A stretch of 39,149 nucleotides of DNA from a virus. The notes under the pieces were generated by a model. It was not told the DNA's origin. It made no database searches and saw only the letters and a list, made by a program, of their open reading frames with translations. Location: IMG/VR virus record IMGVR_UViG_3300042560_001015, positions 1-39,149 of that record, one strand, 5' to 3'. Of the stretch, positions 23,474-30,553 are shown piece by piece; the first letter of the stretch is position 1, and every line of letters starts with the position of its first letter. Both the position numbers and the translations under genes were made by a program.

Positions 23474-23680
23474 TCACCCTACCACTGACCACACATCGAA
23501 AAACAGATCATCAACCCATTGCCCAGTGAACCGCACAGCCTTCCCAAAGGACGCCTTGATGTCCGCAATGAGCCCAGGGCTAAAATAGATTTCCACTCGC
23601 CGCCCCTGAGACGACAAGATCCTCCCCGTGTGAGTGTCCAGGTCGATCTGCCGAATCTCCCCCGTCAGTTGCTGAGACAT
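23474..23680 (-). CDS. Small beta-rich protein, 68 aa
   Basis: GAAGGAAAACCA upstream of ATG 23680 is a good ribosome site. The text GEIRQIDLDTHTGRILSSQG, then KAVRFTGQWVDDLFFDVW, suggests a small beta barrel. Its first 101 bases overlap the end of the DUF6884-like gene in another frame. Function unknown. Confidence 0.6.
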   Translation of the reverse strand: MSQQLTGEIRQIDLDTHTGRILSSQGRRVEIYFSPGLIADIKASFGKAVRFTGQWVDDLFFDVWSVVG

Positions 23681-24206
23681 TGGTTTTCCTTCGTGTGTAG
23701 GTTCGCGTTTTGGTTTTCGTTTCTGGTTTCGCCTGACAATACCACGCCAACTGCTCACCGATCCCGAGGCCAGCCAGCGGCAGCTCGACCGCGATTCCCA
23801 CTGCTGCCAGAATCTCTGCCAGCGGATGGCAGTAGTCAGCCCCGGCGTGGATCTCTACCGTGAGTTCTGACGGCTTGATTGGAGTAACTGACCTCCCAAG
23901 GTTGTAGGACTCCCAAAGCTCCTCCATGAGCCTCTGAGCGACTCCGACGTGCCAGGCTGCAATGTCCGCCGCTTCCATGTCCGCGAACGTCTGATCGTAC
24001 GCCTTGAGCCCGATGTGCGGGAACCAAACGCCGTACCGAGCCGACAGGACGGCCCAACGAATCCCCCTAGCTTTTGCGTAGTCGACTCGCTTCGTAAAAA
24101 GCTGCGATCCGTAGAGTTGCTCAGGAGTGACGCGACCGCCTGTCCGTGGATCAAAGTCGACAGCCTTTTTTGTTTTGCTGCAGCCGATCAGCATTAGTCG
24201 TGTCAT
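23580..24206 (-). CDS. DUF6884-like protein, 208 aa
   Basis: The N-terminus (RLMLIGCSKTKK), the LYGSQLFTKRVDYAKARG helix, WAVLSARYGVWFPHIGLKAYD and the conserved YD are typical of the DUF6884 family, which is related to YaaA-like folds. ATG 24206 has GGAG upstream. The core ends near residue 165; the last about 40 residues are low complexity (KTKTRTYTRRKTN) and overlap the next gene. Members occur in phages and actinobacteria, and the biochemical function is not known. Confidence 0.7.
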   Translation of the reverse strand: MTRLMLIGCSKTKKAVDFDPRTGGRVTPEQLYGSQLFTKRVDYAKARGIRWAVLSARYGVWFPHIGLKAYDQTFADMEAADIAAWHVGVAQRLMEELWESYNLGRSVTPIKPSELTVEIHAGADYCHPLAEILAAVGIAVELPLAGLGIGEQLAWYCQAKPETKTKTRTYTRRKTNVSATDGGDSADRPGHSHGEDLVVSGAASGNLF

Positions 24207-24255
24207 CTTAAGAAACTCCAATGTTTTCAGGGACAGTGGATGCAATTACCTCTGT

Positions 24256-24678
24256 TCAAAACGACCCGACATCCGTAGCCCAATCTGCCGCAACATCCAG
24301 CTCGCGTCGAATACCCTCTAGGCTCACCCACAGATCATGCTCAGTCTTGCAGATCCCGCCGTCAGCCATTCCCGCCTGCACGATGGCTTCCAGTTTCTTT
24401 TCCGCCTGCTGCACGGCATTCAGCAAATGTGGAGCACACGCGATCAACACAACGTTCCGCCATCGATCGCCGTCCTCACCATCGCGAATGATATTGTTGT
24501 CTCCGTACTCATCCGGCCCGCATGGAATGCAGTCAATCTCGCATACCGACACCACCATGTGCGGACTACCCGCGATCGGAATGTGAATCACCGCAGTCGC
24601 CTCGGCAGCCTCCGGGTAATCCCTGTCGATTCGGCATTCCCACGACATCATTCCGTTTTCCAATAGCCTACTTTTCAT
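24256..24678 (-). CDS. Unknown protein, 140 aa
   Basis: A mixed alpha/beta protein with ATAVIHIPIAGSPHMVVSV and a helical C-terminus (LLNAVQQAEKKLEAIVQ) preceded by CAPHLLNAV. The phrase resembles small early phage proteins that carry an LIAxAPxxL helix. A purine-rich site precedes the ATG. No function is assigned. Confidence 0.6.
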   Translation of the reverse strand: MKSRLLENGMMSWECRIDRDYPEAAEATAVIHIPIAGSPHMVVSVCEIDCIPCGPDEYGDNNIIRDGEDGDRWRNVVLIACAPHLLNAVQQAEKKLEAIVQAGMADGGICKTEHDLWVSLEGIRRELDVAADWATDVGSF

Positions 24679-24725
24679 AACTCTCCCCTTTGTTTTTGTG
24701 AGCAGCGGATGTTCCGCTCCTCCGC

Positions 24726-24908
24726 TTAACGCAACTCTTTCAAAACCTTCACCTGAATCAATCGAAGCTGAAACGTCAGAAACCGCTTCCTGTCGCTCGC
24801 CAAATGCTTCTCTGCCTCCGCCCGATCCTTTGACCGGAACGACTCACGCCAAAGAACATCGGCAGCCCTGCGAAACTCGACAACGTATTCCGGTTTGTTT
24901 TCGCTCAT
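24726..24908 (-). CDS. Small basic protein, 60 aa
   Basis: Starts in an ATGA overlap with the upstream 106-aa gene. Composition is basic and helical (RSKDRAEAEKHLASDRKRFL). Function unknown. Confidence 0.55.
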   Translation of the reverse strand: MSENKPEYVVEFRRAADVLWRESFRSKDRAEAEKHLASDRKRFLTFQLRLIQVKVLKELR

Positions 24909-25225
24909 ACCAGCCTCTTCATTTCTTGCTTTTGTTTCTCGACCAGCATCTGCGCCGCCGACTCATTACCATCAAATGCAGCGTCTCTGAGTTGCGTTAT
25001 CGTCAGTCTCTTTGTGTCACCGAATGGCGCGTAAACTGTTGTCGGCCGCCTCGCCCTCACCTTCCGGGCCTCCTCTGCAATCGTTCCGAGGTTTACGAAC
25101 TCGACAGAGGAGTGCATCACCTGCTCGATTGCCATGAGCACATCATCAACGTCGTAATCCGCCGCCAGTTTTCGTGCCCAGAATGCATGAGTGTCATCAT
25201 CGAGTTTCAGTGTCGGCTTTGCCAT
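24905..25225 (-). CDS. Early protein downstream of replication gene, 106 aa
   Basis: I chose ATG 25225 (MAKPTLKLDDDTHAFWARKL) because the longer frame overlaps the end of the replication-like gene. The protein is helical and charged. Position after the initiator-like gene suggests a replication accessory role, perhaps a loader or adaptor, but no P-loop is present. Confidence 0.55.
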   Translation of the reverse strand: MAKPTLKLDDDTHAFWARKLAADYDVDDVLMAIEQVMHSSVEFVNLGTIAEEARKVRARRPTTVYAPFGDTKRLTITQLRDAAFDGNESAAQMLVEKQKQEMKRLV

Positions 25226-25241
25226 TGCCAGTTCTGAGAGC

Positions 25242-26105
25242 TTAACTGCTACCAGCGGAAAGGATTCGTTGCAGTTTTGCTTTCTCGCGTTCTGCCGTGC
25301 TTGATGGACTTGTAGGTTTCCCATGATTGCTTCCGTTCTGTTTTACGCTCGGCTGTTCCTGCTGGTCCTGAAACACCACCCAACCCTCTGCCATTGACTT
25401 TTGGACCGCGGCGCAAAATCCATCCGCACCCATTTTTGACACCTCGTGCCACCACGCTTGCTCCTGCGGGCTGTTCCGCGGTGGCACTTTGCTGTGTTTG
25501 TCTTTGCTTTCAAGATGGCGAAACCACAAACCGACTGACTGCATTACCGCAGCAGTTTTCATTCGCTCAGGAACAACGATGTCTTGCCCAGGAGAATAAA
25601 GAGAGAGAGAAGGACTAGGGCTAGAAGGTTCCCCCTGTTCGTACCCCACTTCATCCCTTGTTCGTACCCCACTTCGTATCCCGATTTCGGATGTATTCGT
25701 GTTCAGTTGTCCGTCTCTGAATCCGTCTTTATACCCCTGATCGTATCCCGATTTAGGGTATGATTCTTCGATTGGAGTATCGTCGATGGCTTCGTATCCG
25801 CTTGGAATTGTTACGAAGTATTCACCCGCGGATCGCTTGCCGTTGCACTCATACTGAAGCCACCCAGCGGCGACGGCTCGCTTTCTTGCCGCGTCAAATT
25901 GCTCCCATTTCTTGAACCCAAGCGTTTCGACGAGCTGTGAGTTCCAAAACTTTGCGGCCCCGCGGTATCGCATTGCGTCTTCTGTATGGACGATCACGAC
26001 GAGGAGCGAAAAGGCATCTCGACCGATCTCGGCGGCGACGGCTGATTTGTGCAGCAGCCTCACGAACCTATGGGCAAAAAACGGCTCACGCCTTGGATAC
26101 GGCAC
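25242..26105 (-). CDS. Replication initiator-like winged-helix protein, 287 aa
   Basis: GTG start at 26105 with GGAGG just upstream. Residues 10-95 form a winged-helix domain of the kind seen in phage replication initiators: FVRLLHKSAVAAEIGRDAF, then a WNSQLVETLGFKKWEQFD helix, then AGWLQYE. The middle (about 110-160) is low complexity with GYDQGYKDGF repeats encoded by repeated DNA. The C-terminus has EQAWWHEVSKMGADGF. As with lambda O, the origin may lie inside the gene. It shares 20 bases with the fusion gene upstream. Confidence 0.65.
   Translation of the reverse strand: MPYPRREPFFAHRFVRLLHKSAVAAEIGRDAFSLLVVIVHTEDAMRYRGAAKFWNSQLVETLGFKKWEQFDAARKRAVAAGWLQYECNGKRSAGEYFVTIPSGYEAIDDTPIEESYPKSGYDQGYKDGFRDGQLNTNTSEIGIRSGVRTRDEVGYEQGEPSSPSPSLSLYSPGQDIVVPERMKTAAVMQSVGLWFRHLESKDKHSKVPPRNSPQEQAWWHEVSKMGADGFCAAVQKSMAEGWVVFQDQQEQPSVKQNGSNHGKPTSPSSTAEREKAKLQRILSAGSS
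25637..25755. repeat. Repeated sequence in the initiator-like gene, possible iterons
   Basis: GTTCGTACCCCACTTC occurs twice exactly (25637-25652 and 25660-25675). TTCGTATCCCGATTTC (25673-25688) and ATCGTATCCCGATTTA (25740-25755) are close variants. Spacing is irregular. The repeats encode a Gly-Tyr-rich linker, so they may be only protein repeats, but their place within an initiator gene fits replication iterons. Confidence 0.5.
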
Positions 26106-26979
26106 GACTTTCCTCCTGCTCGTATAGTCGCTGTAGTTCTTGCATTTGGATCTGCCTCACCCCTACAGCCTCCCAAACTTCATCTGCACATATCTCGCAT
26201 GATTCTGCTTCCAATACCTCCTTCGCTGCAAACCTAATGACCTGCCATCCGCTTGCTTCTAAATATCGCGTTCGCTTTCTGTCCGCGATGAATGCAGCCT
26301 GATTCCCGTGGAACTCGATTCCGTCAATTTCAACGACGATCTTTGTGTCCACAAACGCAAAGTCAACTCTATAGGGTCCGATCTGGTGCTGTGGAATTGG
26401 TCTATCATATAATCTCTGCATCGACGAAATCAGCTTCCTTGCGAACGCTAATTCTGCTGGCGACTCGCAAGCATTCATGAACCTGTCGTAATCGTCTCGC
26501 TCGTCGCAAATGTCTAAGATGCTGTCGACTGTTTCATTCCTGTACAAGCCAAACCCACCGATGCAAAATCCTTTTGCAAACCAGCATTCTTTACCTTCGC
26601 TTCCGACCACATACACAGGCTTTCCGATGCCGTAAGCGAATCCTATTTCGCACAGGGTTCCATGTGCGTCGTCGCCGACGACAGCAATCACAACGTCGCT
26701 GCTACGAATTCCTAAGATGGCGCGTTCCCATACATCTTTGTGCGGCCTGAGTTCATGTTCATGTGTGTTTTTGTCGTAAACACTTTCTCCTGCACCATGC
26801 ATCCCATCGCCGTGAGCCCCACCGTGTTGACCTTCAATAAAAAATGGCCCAACATAGTCATGCCTGCCCCTGATGGCATTCTTTATGACCTTTGTTCCAA
26901 ATGGGTGATTGCAAAGATCGTCCACGAAATCGTTTCGCCAATCCTTAAACCCGATCTTTCCAGCCAAATAAATCTTCAT
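26086..26979 (-). CDS. Nucleoside deoxyribosyltransferase-like domain fused to a DUF559/Vsr-like endonuclease, 297 aa
   Basis: Residues 1-140 match the nucleoside 2-deoxyribosyltransferase fold: MKIYLAGKIGFKDWRNDF, then SSDVVIAVVGDDAHGT followed by CEIGFAYGIGKPVYVVG, where Glu111 is the likely nucleophile. A His-rich insert spans about 50-80. Residues 172-255 are a PD-(D/E)xK nuclease of the DUF559/Vsr type: SPAELAFARKLI, YRVDFAFVDTKIVVEIDG (Asp206, Glu217, Asp219), then GWQVIRFAAKEV. The two domains together suggest cleavage of a base-sugar bond, or sensing of a nucleotide, coupled to DNA nicking. No such pairing is familiar to me. It is preceded only 13 bases after a strong terminator and followed by the initiator gene. 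Confidence 0.78.
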   Translation of the reverse strand: MKIYLAGKIGFKDWRNDFVDDLCNHPFGTKVIKNAIRGRHDYVGPFFIEGQHGGAHGDGMHGAGESVYDKNTHEHELRPHKDVWERAILGIRSSDVVIAVVGDDAHGTLCEIGFAYGIGKPVYVVGSEGKECWFAKGFCIGGFGLYRNETVDSILDICDERDDYDRFMNACESPAELAFARKLISSMQRLYDRPIPQHQIGPYRVDFAFVDTKIVVEIDGIEFHGNQAAFIADRKRTRYLEASGWQVIRFAAKEVLEAESCEICADEVWEAVGVRQIQMQELQRLYEQEESRAVSKA

Positions 26980-26992
26980 TGTTCATTCCATG

Positions 26993-27038
26993 AAAAAAAC
27001 CGCCACGCAAAAAGGTCGAGAACTTTTTGCGGGCGGTT
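26993..27038 (-). terminator. Strong intrinsic terminator/attenuator upstream of the fusion gene
   Basis: A 14-bp stem with one bulged base (27000-27014 paired with 27023-27036, 8-nt loop) is followed on the minus strand by seven Ts (26999-26993). It sits only 13 bases before the ATG of the 297-aa fusion gene, leaving no room for a promoter between them. It may close the early operon and also attenuate the gene behind it. Confidence 0.85.
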
Positions 27039-27039
27039 A

Positions 27040-27060
27040 CATTCGGGACTAAGCCCGATG
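27040..27060 (-). ncRNA. 5' hairpin of a short leader or small RNA
   Basis: The minus-strand RNA can form a 7-bp stem with one bulge (CATCGGG paired with CCCGA and TG) around the loop CTTAGT, just after the predicted start site and directly before the terminator hairpin. Together they would make a structured transcript of about 70 nt, either a small RNA or the attenuated leader of the fusion gene. Confidence 0.45.
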
Positions 27061-27067
27061 CGATTAA

Positions 27068-27095
27068 ATTGTATGTGATGGAAGTCTCGACTCAA
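27068..27095 (-). promoter_or_regulatory. Sigma70-like promoter upstream of the attenuator
   Basis: TTGAGT (27095-27090), a 16-bp spacer and TACAAT (27073-27068) on the minus strand. Transcription would start near 27062 and enter the hairpin/terminator leader of the fusion gene. It is in the 223-nt gap after the 93-aa gene. Confidence 0.55.
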
Positions 27096-27202
27096 CCAGC
27101 ACGCCCGTATTATCTTCACCGCGCGGATTTCTGCATTAGAAAATCGCGGTCCATTGCCATCTTCTGCAAATCTAATCCGCTTTCGGACGCCAATCTCAGA
27201 AG

Positions 27203-27484
27203 CTACTCATCATCCCCGAAAAGATTTCTTTGCGCGGCCAAAGGTTTCTTTGCCTCTGGCTGCTCAGTAATCCACGCCTGCAACTCCTCCCAGGTCTTAA
27301 CCGGCGTGTTCTCGCCATGAATGACCGCCGACCCATCGCCAGCAGCCAGCCAAAACGATTCAGGCTGACCTTGCCGAATGCCTTTCACGCAAACGGCGCG
27401 GCCAAGTTCTTTGAGATCCGCTCCCCAATCTTCAGGGGTGAATCCGATCGTGCGAAGCCAGTAAAGTCGTTGGTTGTGGCTCAT
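27203..27484 (-). CDS. Unknown early protein, 93 aa
   Basis: ATG 27484 lies one base after the upstream stop; an in-frame ATG at 27505 would overlap that gene. Contains NQRLYWLRTIGFTPEDWGAD and KTWEELQAWITEQPEAKKPL. The end (NLFGDDE) looks like a short interaction tail. Function unknown. It is the last gene before the terminator. Confidence 0.6.
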   Translation of the reverse strand: MSHNQRLYWLRTIGFTPEDWGADLKELGRAVCVKGIRQGQPESFWLAAGDGSAVIHGENTPVKTWEELQAWITEQPEAKKPLAAQRNLFGDDE

Positions 27485-27485
27485 A

Positions 27486-27683
27486 TCAGTGTTGCTTGTG
27501 TGCATCCCATTCGGTCATCGAATCATCATTCCCGCTCGTCTCAGTCACCGGCCGATGTTTCTGCCGCCCGAAGTCAATCGCCTCTTGGATCTGACCAATC
27601 GGCAATCGTTCCACATGCGGCGGCATCTCGTAGCCGTAGACAGAGAACCATTCATCGTGAAAGCGTGTTTTACGTTTGGTCAT
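27486..27683 (-). CDS. Unknown small protein, 65 aa
   Basis: ATGA overlap with the HD-protein stop. Text includes FHDEWFSVYGYEMPPHVERL and IGQIQEAIDFGRQKH. No membrane segment or metal site is clear. Function unknown. Confidence 0.55.
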   Translation of the reverse strand: MTKRKTRFHDEWFSVYGYEMPPHVERLPIGQIQEAIDFGRQKHRPVTETSGNDDSMTEWDAHKQH

Positions 27684-28231
27684 CTCATCGCCTCCAGCGT
27701 CTTCATCGTTTCCTTAAACGACACAAGCCAGTGCGTTGCGTCAATCTGTGCGTTTCCGTGAAACGCCAACTGCCAAGCTGCTTCCCTAAGATTTGGTAGT
27801 GCGTCCGTGATCTCGCTGGATGACTTGCCCAGCAACTGCATCTCCAGCTTGCAGGCCGTGTCGTCGGCAGTGCTGACCGCGTTCAGCACAGCGATTGACG
27901 GATCGAACCCAATCAGCGAATACAACTGCCGGTCGATAGCCTGTTGCTCGCAGAGGATCTCCATTCGCGACGACATGCTAAGAAGCCGCGTCATCGGCCG
28001 CAGAATGTCGCCTGTCAACGCCTCGTGGGCATCGTGTAACAACGCCGCCATCTTGTGTTCTGGATCGTCAGGAGCCAATGCCGCGACAACCAAAGAATGC
28101 CGAGCCACGCTGTAATGATCTGGCGTTGCTCCGGCGTATCGGCAGAGCTTTCCAAGTTGCCGTGCGATCTGTTCTGCGGGGAATTCCGCTATTGACTGGA
28201 TCTCCGGCAACATCCATGATGGCCGACTCAT
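27680..28231 (-). CDS. HD-domain phosphohydrolase, YfbR-like, 183 aa
   Basis: His45 (HYSVARHS), His66-Asp67 (ALLHDAHEALTGD) and a later Asp (STADDTACKLE) form the HD metal site. The motif order and length are those of YfbR-type 5'-deoxynucleotidases, which hydrolyse dNMPs. In a phage this would adjust nucleotide pools or remove modified nucleotides. ATGA overlaps at both ends place it in the early operon. Confidence 0.8.
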   Translation of the reverse strand: MSRPSWMLPEIQSIAEFPAEQIARQLGKLCRYAGATPDHYSVARHSLVVAALAPDDPEHKMAALLHDAHEALTGDILRPMTRLLSMSSRMEILCEQQAIDRQLYSLIGFDPSIAVLNAVSTADDTACKLEMQLLGKSSSEITDALPNLREAAWQLAFHGNAQIDATHWLVSFKETMKTLEAMR

Positions 28232-29190
28232 GCTGCACCGCCTTTCAATTCAACCTGCCGAGCCTGATAGTATGGCCGCACCAGTGACAGCACCTGCTGG
28301 CTAACGCTGGCTTTCATTGCTGCCAGCTCCTTGCCAGCCTCTTCCAGTTTCTCCATCGTCTTTGCCGCGGCAATCTCATTCCAGACCGACTCAACAAACG
28401 TCAACTGGTCCGGATTGTCACCAAGAATCTTGCGGATGCGTGCCAGCGATGGCTCGTGCTTTTCGGTTTCGGATGGTTCAGGCTGCACCACCACTGGCTG
28501 TTGCGGTTCCTCAATCAGCATCGTCTGCGGCATAACTTCCACTTCGTCCGCCTGATCATCATTCAGGATTGGGCTAACCTTGGTCCACAACGCTTTCAGG
28601 AGCTGCCTGCGGCCCTTGGCTGTGATTCCTGCCACATTGTCCGACTCATAGCCCGGCAGCCCCAAGGCCATCGCCCCAGAGAACTCCACCGCGTATTCCT
28701 TGCCGCCATAGGAGCAGGAGGCCTTTCCTTCAACTCGCCAAATTTTCTTTCCAGACTTTCCAAGCGGCACAAACTCAGGATGCCCGACTGAAACCTCTGG
28801 CACAATTCCGAGGTGCGCAAACAGCGTTCGAAAGCCTGCCTCCTTCGTGTAGAGCTTTCCGCCCCCCTTTCCGCCGAACACGGCAAACTGATCATCGCCA
28901 GGACAGAACCCGCTCAGGATGGCAATCGCACAAACCCTGATTCGATCTTCGTCCGTTGGATTGTTGGCGAGTTCAACCATGTTGATTCGTGGATCAGTCA
29001 TCCGCAGCAGACGGGCCTTGATGTTCTCATCGGTCAATGACTCGATTAACTGAATGCGAGCCTCTGCCATCGCGAACGCCGCGTTAATTCGTGATCCATT
29101 CTTTGCTGCGTCAATCAGTTCGTTCCGGCTTGCGTCAATTCGCGTGAGCCAGTCTCCGACCGTGTTGGTTGTAGTAGTGATCGTGCCCAT
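28228..29190 (-). CDS. Unknown DNA-metabolism protein, possibly recombination-related, 320 aa
   Basis: Residues 80-200 have a conserved-looking core: CAIAILSGFCPGDDQFAVFG, then KLYTKEAGFRTLFAHLG, then a SDNVAGITAKGRRQLLKALW segment. An acidic linker (VVVQPEPSETEKHEP) leads to a helical C-terminus. The core's strand, Gly-Phe-Arg helix and Arg-rich helix order loosely recalls phage single-strand annealing proteins, and RusA is two genes away, but I do not recognise the family with certainty. Overlaps the 131-aa gene by 76 bases. Confidence 0.55.
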   Translation of the reverse strand: MGTITTTTNTVGDWLTRIDASRNELIDAAKNGSRINAAFAMAEARIQLIESLTDENIKARLLRMTDPRINMVELANNPTDEDRIRVCAIAILSGFCPGDDQFAVFGGKGGGKLYTKEAGFRTLFAHLGIVPEVSVGHPEFVPLGKSGKKIWRVEGKASCSYGGKEYAVEFSGAMALGLPGYESDNVAGITAKGRRQLLKALWTKVSPILNDDQADEVEVMPQTMLIEEPQQPVVVQPEPSETEKHEPSLARIRKILGDNPDQLTFVESVWNEIAAAKTMEKLEEAGKELAAMKASVSQQVLSLVRPYYQARQVELKGGAA

Positions 29191-29510
29191 TTTCGTATTG
29201 CCTCGATTTCTAAAAAGATCGTTTCGTCGGTTAATTGTTCAGCGAGCACCTGCACTCGCTGTTCTGATTTATGCTTCTCAATGTCTCGTTTTGCCTTCTC
29301 AATCCTTGCCCGCCACATCGGATGAGTGATCGGCTTTCGTTCGTCGTCGCGATACCGTGCAAACGGATCGACAACGTCATACGTTCCAAGCCCGAGCCAA
29401 TACGAGTCTCCGGCTGTTGCCCCGAAACTGCGTTCGTTGATGTAACGCCGATGAATGTGCGCACAGTATTCGTGCGATGGCGTGAAACTAATGCAGAAGA
29501 CTTCACTCAT
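29115..29510 (-). CDS. Unknown protein, 131 aa
   Basis: ATGA overlap with the RusA stop. Contains HEYCAHIHRRYINERSF and KITHPMWRAR-like basic text, with a helical acidic/basic middle. A proline- and serine-containing end overlaps the 320-aa gene. No family recognised. Confidence 0.55.
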   Translation of the reverse strand: MSEVFCISFTPSHEYCAHIHRRYINERSFGATAGDSYWLGLGTYDVVDPFARYRDDERKPITHPMWRARIEKAKRDIEKHKSEQRVQVLAEQLTDETIFLEIEAIRKWARSLLQPTRSETGSRELTQAGTN

Positions 29511-29920
29511 TCGCTCACCCCGCGAATAACGATTTCACACCTTGGAACACACTCACCACTGCACACAAATTTTCTTACGGTCGCTGAAAACACCTGCGCG
29601 TCGTCGACCCACGCCAGCCCGTTCAACGCATCAAGCACGGCCTTCAGCACGTTGTCAGCATCAGGCTTTTTGATATGCCGATACGATGGCATCGGCCTTG
29701 TTTTCCACGTCTTCGATTTCGGCCGAGGAAACCAAGCATTGACGACAATCTCCACCGCCTCATGGAATGGCAGTCGCTTTCCGAACTCTGCTTGGACTGC
29801 CCGCTTAAATGCGTGAACTGGATGCTTCGCTGGAAGATACATGCGAGCATGTTTCCCGTGTGTCGATATGCGATGTCGTGGCTGTCCAACTGGCTCGTGG
29901 TACACGACGAACTCTCTCAT
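29507..29920 (-). CDS. rusA: RusA-family Holliday junction resolvase, 137 aa
   Basis: The KPDADN motif (residues 85-90) followed by AVLDALNGLAWVDDAQV contains the conserved acidic residues of RusA that bind metal (E. coli Asp70, Asp72 and Asp91 equivalents). ATG 29920 is in an ATGA overlap; the longer reading overlaps the 83-aa gene. It would cut recombination or replication junctions in phage DNA before packaging. Confidence 0.88.
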   Translation of the reverse strand: MREFVVYHEPVGQPRHRISTHGKHARMYLPAKHPVHAFKRAVQAEFGKRLPFHEAVEIVVNAWFPRPKSKTWKTRPMPSYRHIKKPDADNVLKAVLDALNGLAWVDDAQVFSATVRKFVCSGECVPRCEIVIRGVSE

Positions 29921-30168
29921 CCCTGCCCCCTCAAAACGCCGCTGCCACTTGGAAGCATTTGCGTCGAACACTCACGAATCTGTGACGGCCGATACAAGCC
30001 TTTGTCCTCTGGAAGATCAGGCCGTTCCATGCGGATCGATTCCGCCAGTCCGATAGTTGCTTCAGTGCCCCAAATCTCTTCTAATGATGGATCTCGCGTC
30101 ATTGGCTTGCGATCGACTGAAGCGTGCAGCCTGTTGGATTTCTTCCCGGCTTTCTTGCGTCGTGTCAT
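29917..30168 (-). CDS. Small protein of unknown function, 83 aa
   Basis: Starts in an ATGA overlap with the csrA stop and ends in one with rusA. Basic N-terminus (TRRKKAGKKSNRLH), then acidic/helical (SLEEIWGTEATIGLAESI). Not recognised. Confidence 0.6.
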   Translation of the reverse strand: MTRRKKAGKKSNRLHASVDRKPMTRDPSLEEIWGTEATIGLAESIRMERPDLPEDKGLYRPSQIRECSTQMLPSGSGVLRGQG

Positions 30169-30437
30169 TGCGGTTTCCTTCTCATGAGTTCACCTGGTAG
30201 CCGTTCACCGATTCGCACGACTGGCATAAGCGGAGCAATTGGAAACGCCTCTGGATTGAAGCCTGTTTCCTGAATCGCGTCGTGGATCTCCTTACGGTCG
30301 ATCCTCACGTTCCGCGATGCCGTGAACCCAATCCGTGCGTGATTGGTTCCGACAGTGTCAACCAGCTTGACGACAATCCTTTCCTCACCGACCGTGATGA
30401 TGATCTCCTCACTAACCGACCTTCGAAGCACCAACAT
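30165..30437 (-). CDS. csrA: CsrA/RsmA-family RNA-binding regulator, 90 aa
   Basis: The first 56 residues align by eye with CsrA: MLVLRRSVSEEIIITVG, then HARIGFTASRNVRIDRKEI followed by HDAIQ. Arg48 sits at the RNA-binding position of E. coli Arg44. A 34-residue extension (NPEAFPIAPLMPVVRIGERL and so on) is unusual. ATG 30437 is preferred over 30452 because AAAGGA lies just before it; this site also fits the CsrA binding word, so autoregulation is possible. CsrA dimers bind GGA in mRNA leaders and control translation or stability. It could redirect host carbon metabolism or regulate the phage's own mRNAs. Confidence 0.88.
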   Translation of the reverse strand: MLVLRRSVSEEIIITVGEERIVVKLVDTVGTNHARIGFTASRNVRIDRKEIHDAIQETGFNPEAFPIAPLMPVVRIGERLPGELMRRKPQ

Positions 30438-30448
30438 CTGAAATCCTT

Positions 30449-30553
30449 TCATTGACCATGAAAACCTGCGAACGGCTTTGACGAACTATTGACCACGCCA
30501 CCGCTGGCAAGCCGTCCGCAGGAGTACAAAATCAGAGCCTGCTGCGCCTTCAT
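30449..30553 (-). CDS. Possible leader peptide before csrA, 34 aa
   Basis: An open frame ending in a TGA 11 bases before the csrA ATG. No clear ribosome site. The ATG lies inside the long inverted repeat at 30532-30606. It could be a regulatory leader peptide or chance. Confidence 0.25.
   Translation of the reverse strand: MKAQQALILYSCGRLASGGVVNSSSKPFAGFHGQ

Larger units (their letters stand above)
26980..27202 (-). other. Gap between early operon and fusion gene
   Basis: No gene is seen in these 223 nt. They hold a candidate promoter, a leader hairpin and a strong terminator. The first about 100 nt after the upstream stop show no feature I can name. Confidence 0.7.

Noticed and set aside
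27039-27120. tRNA-like segment in the gap before the fusion gene
   Set aside because: Short stems are present but there is no TPsiC-like loop or acceptor stem pairing; hairpin plus terminator explains the structure.
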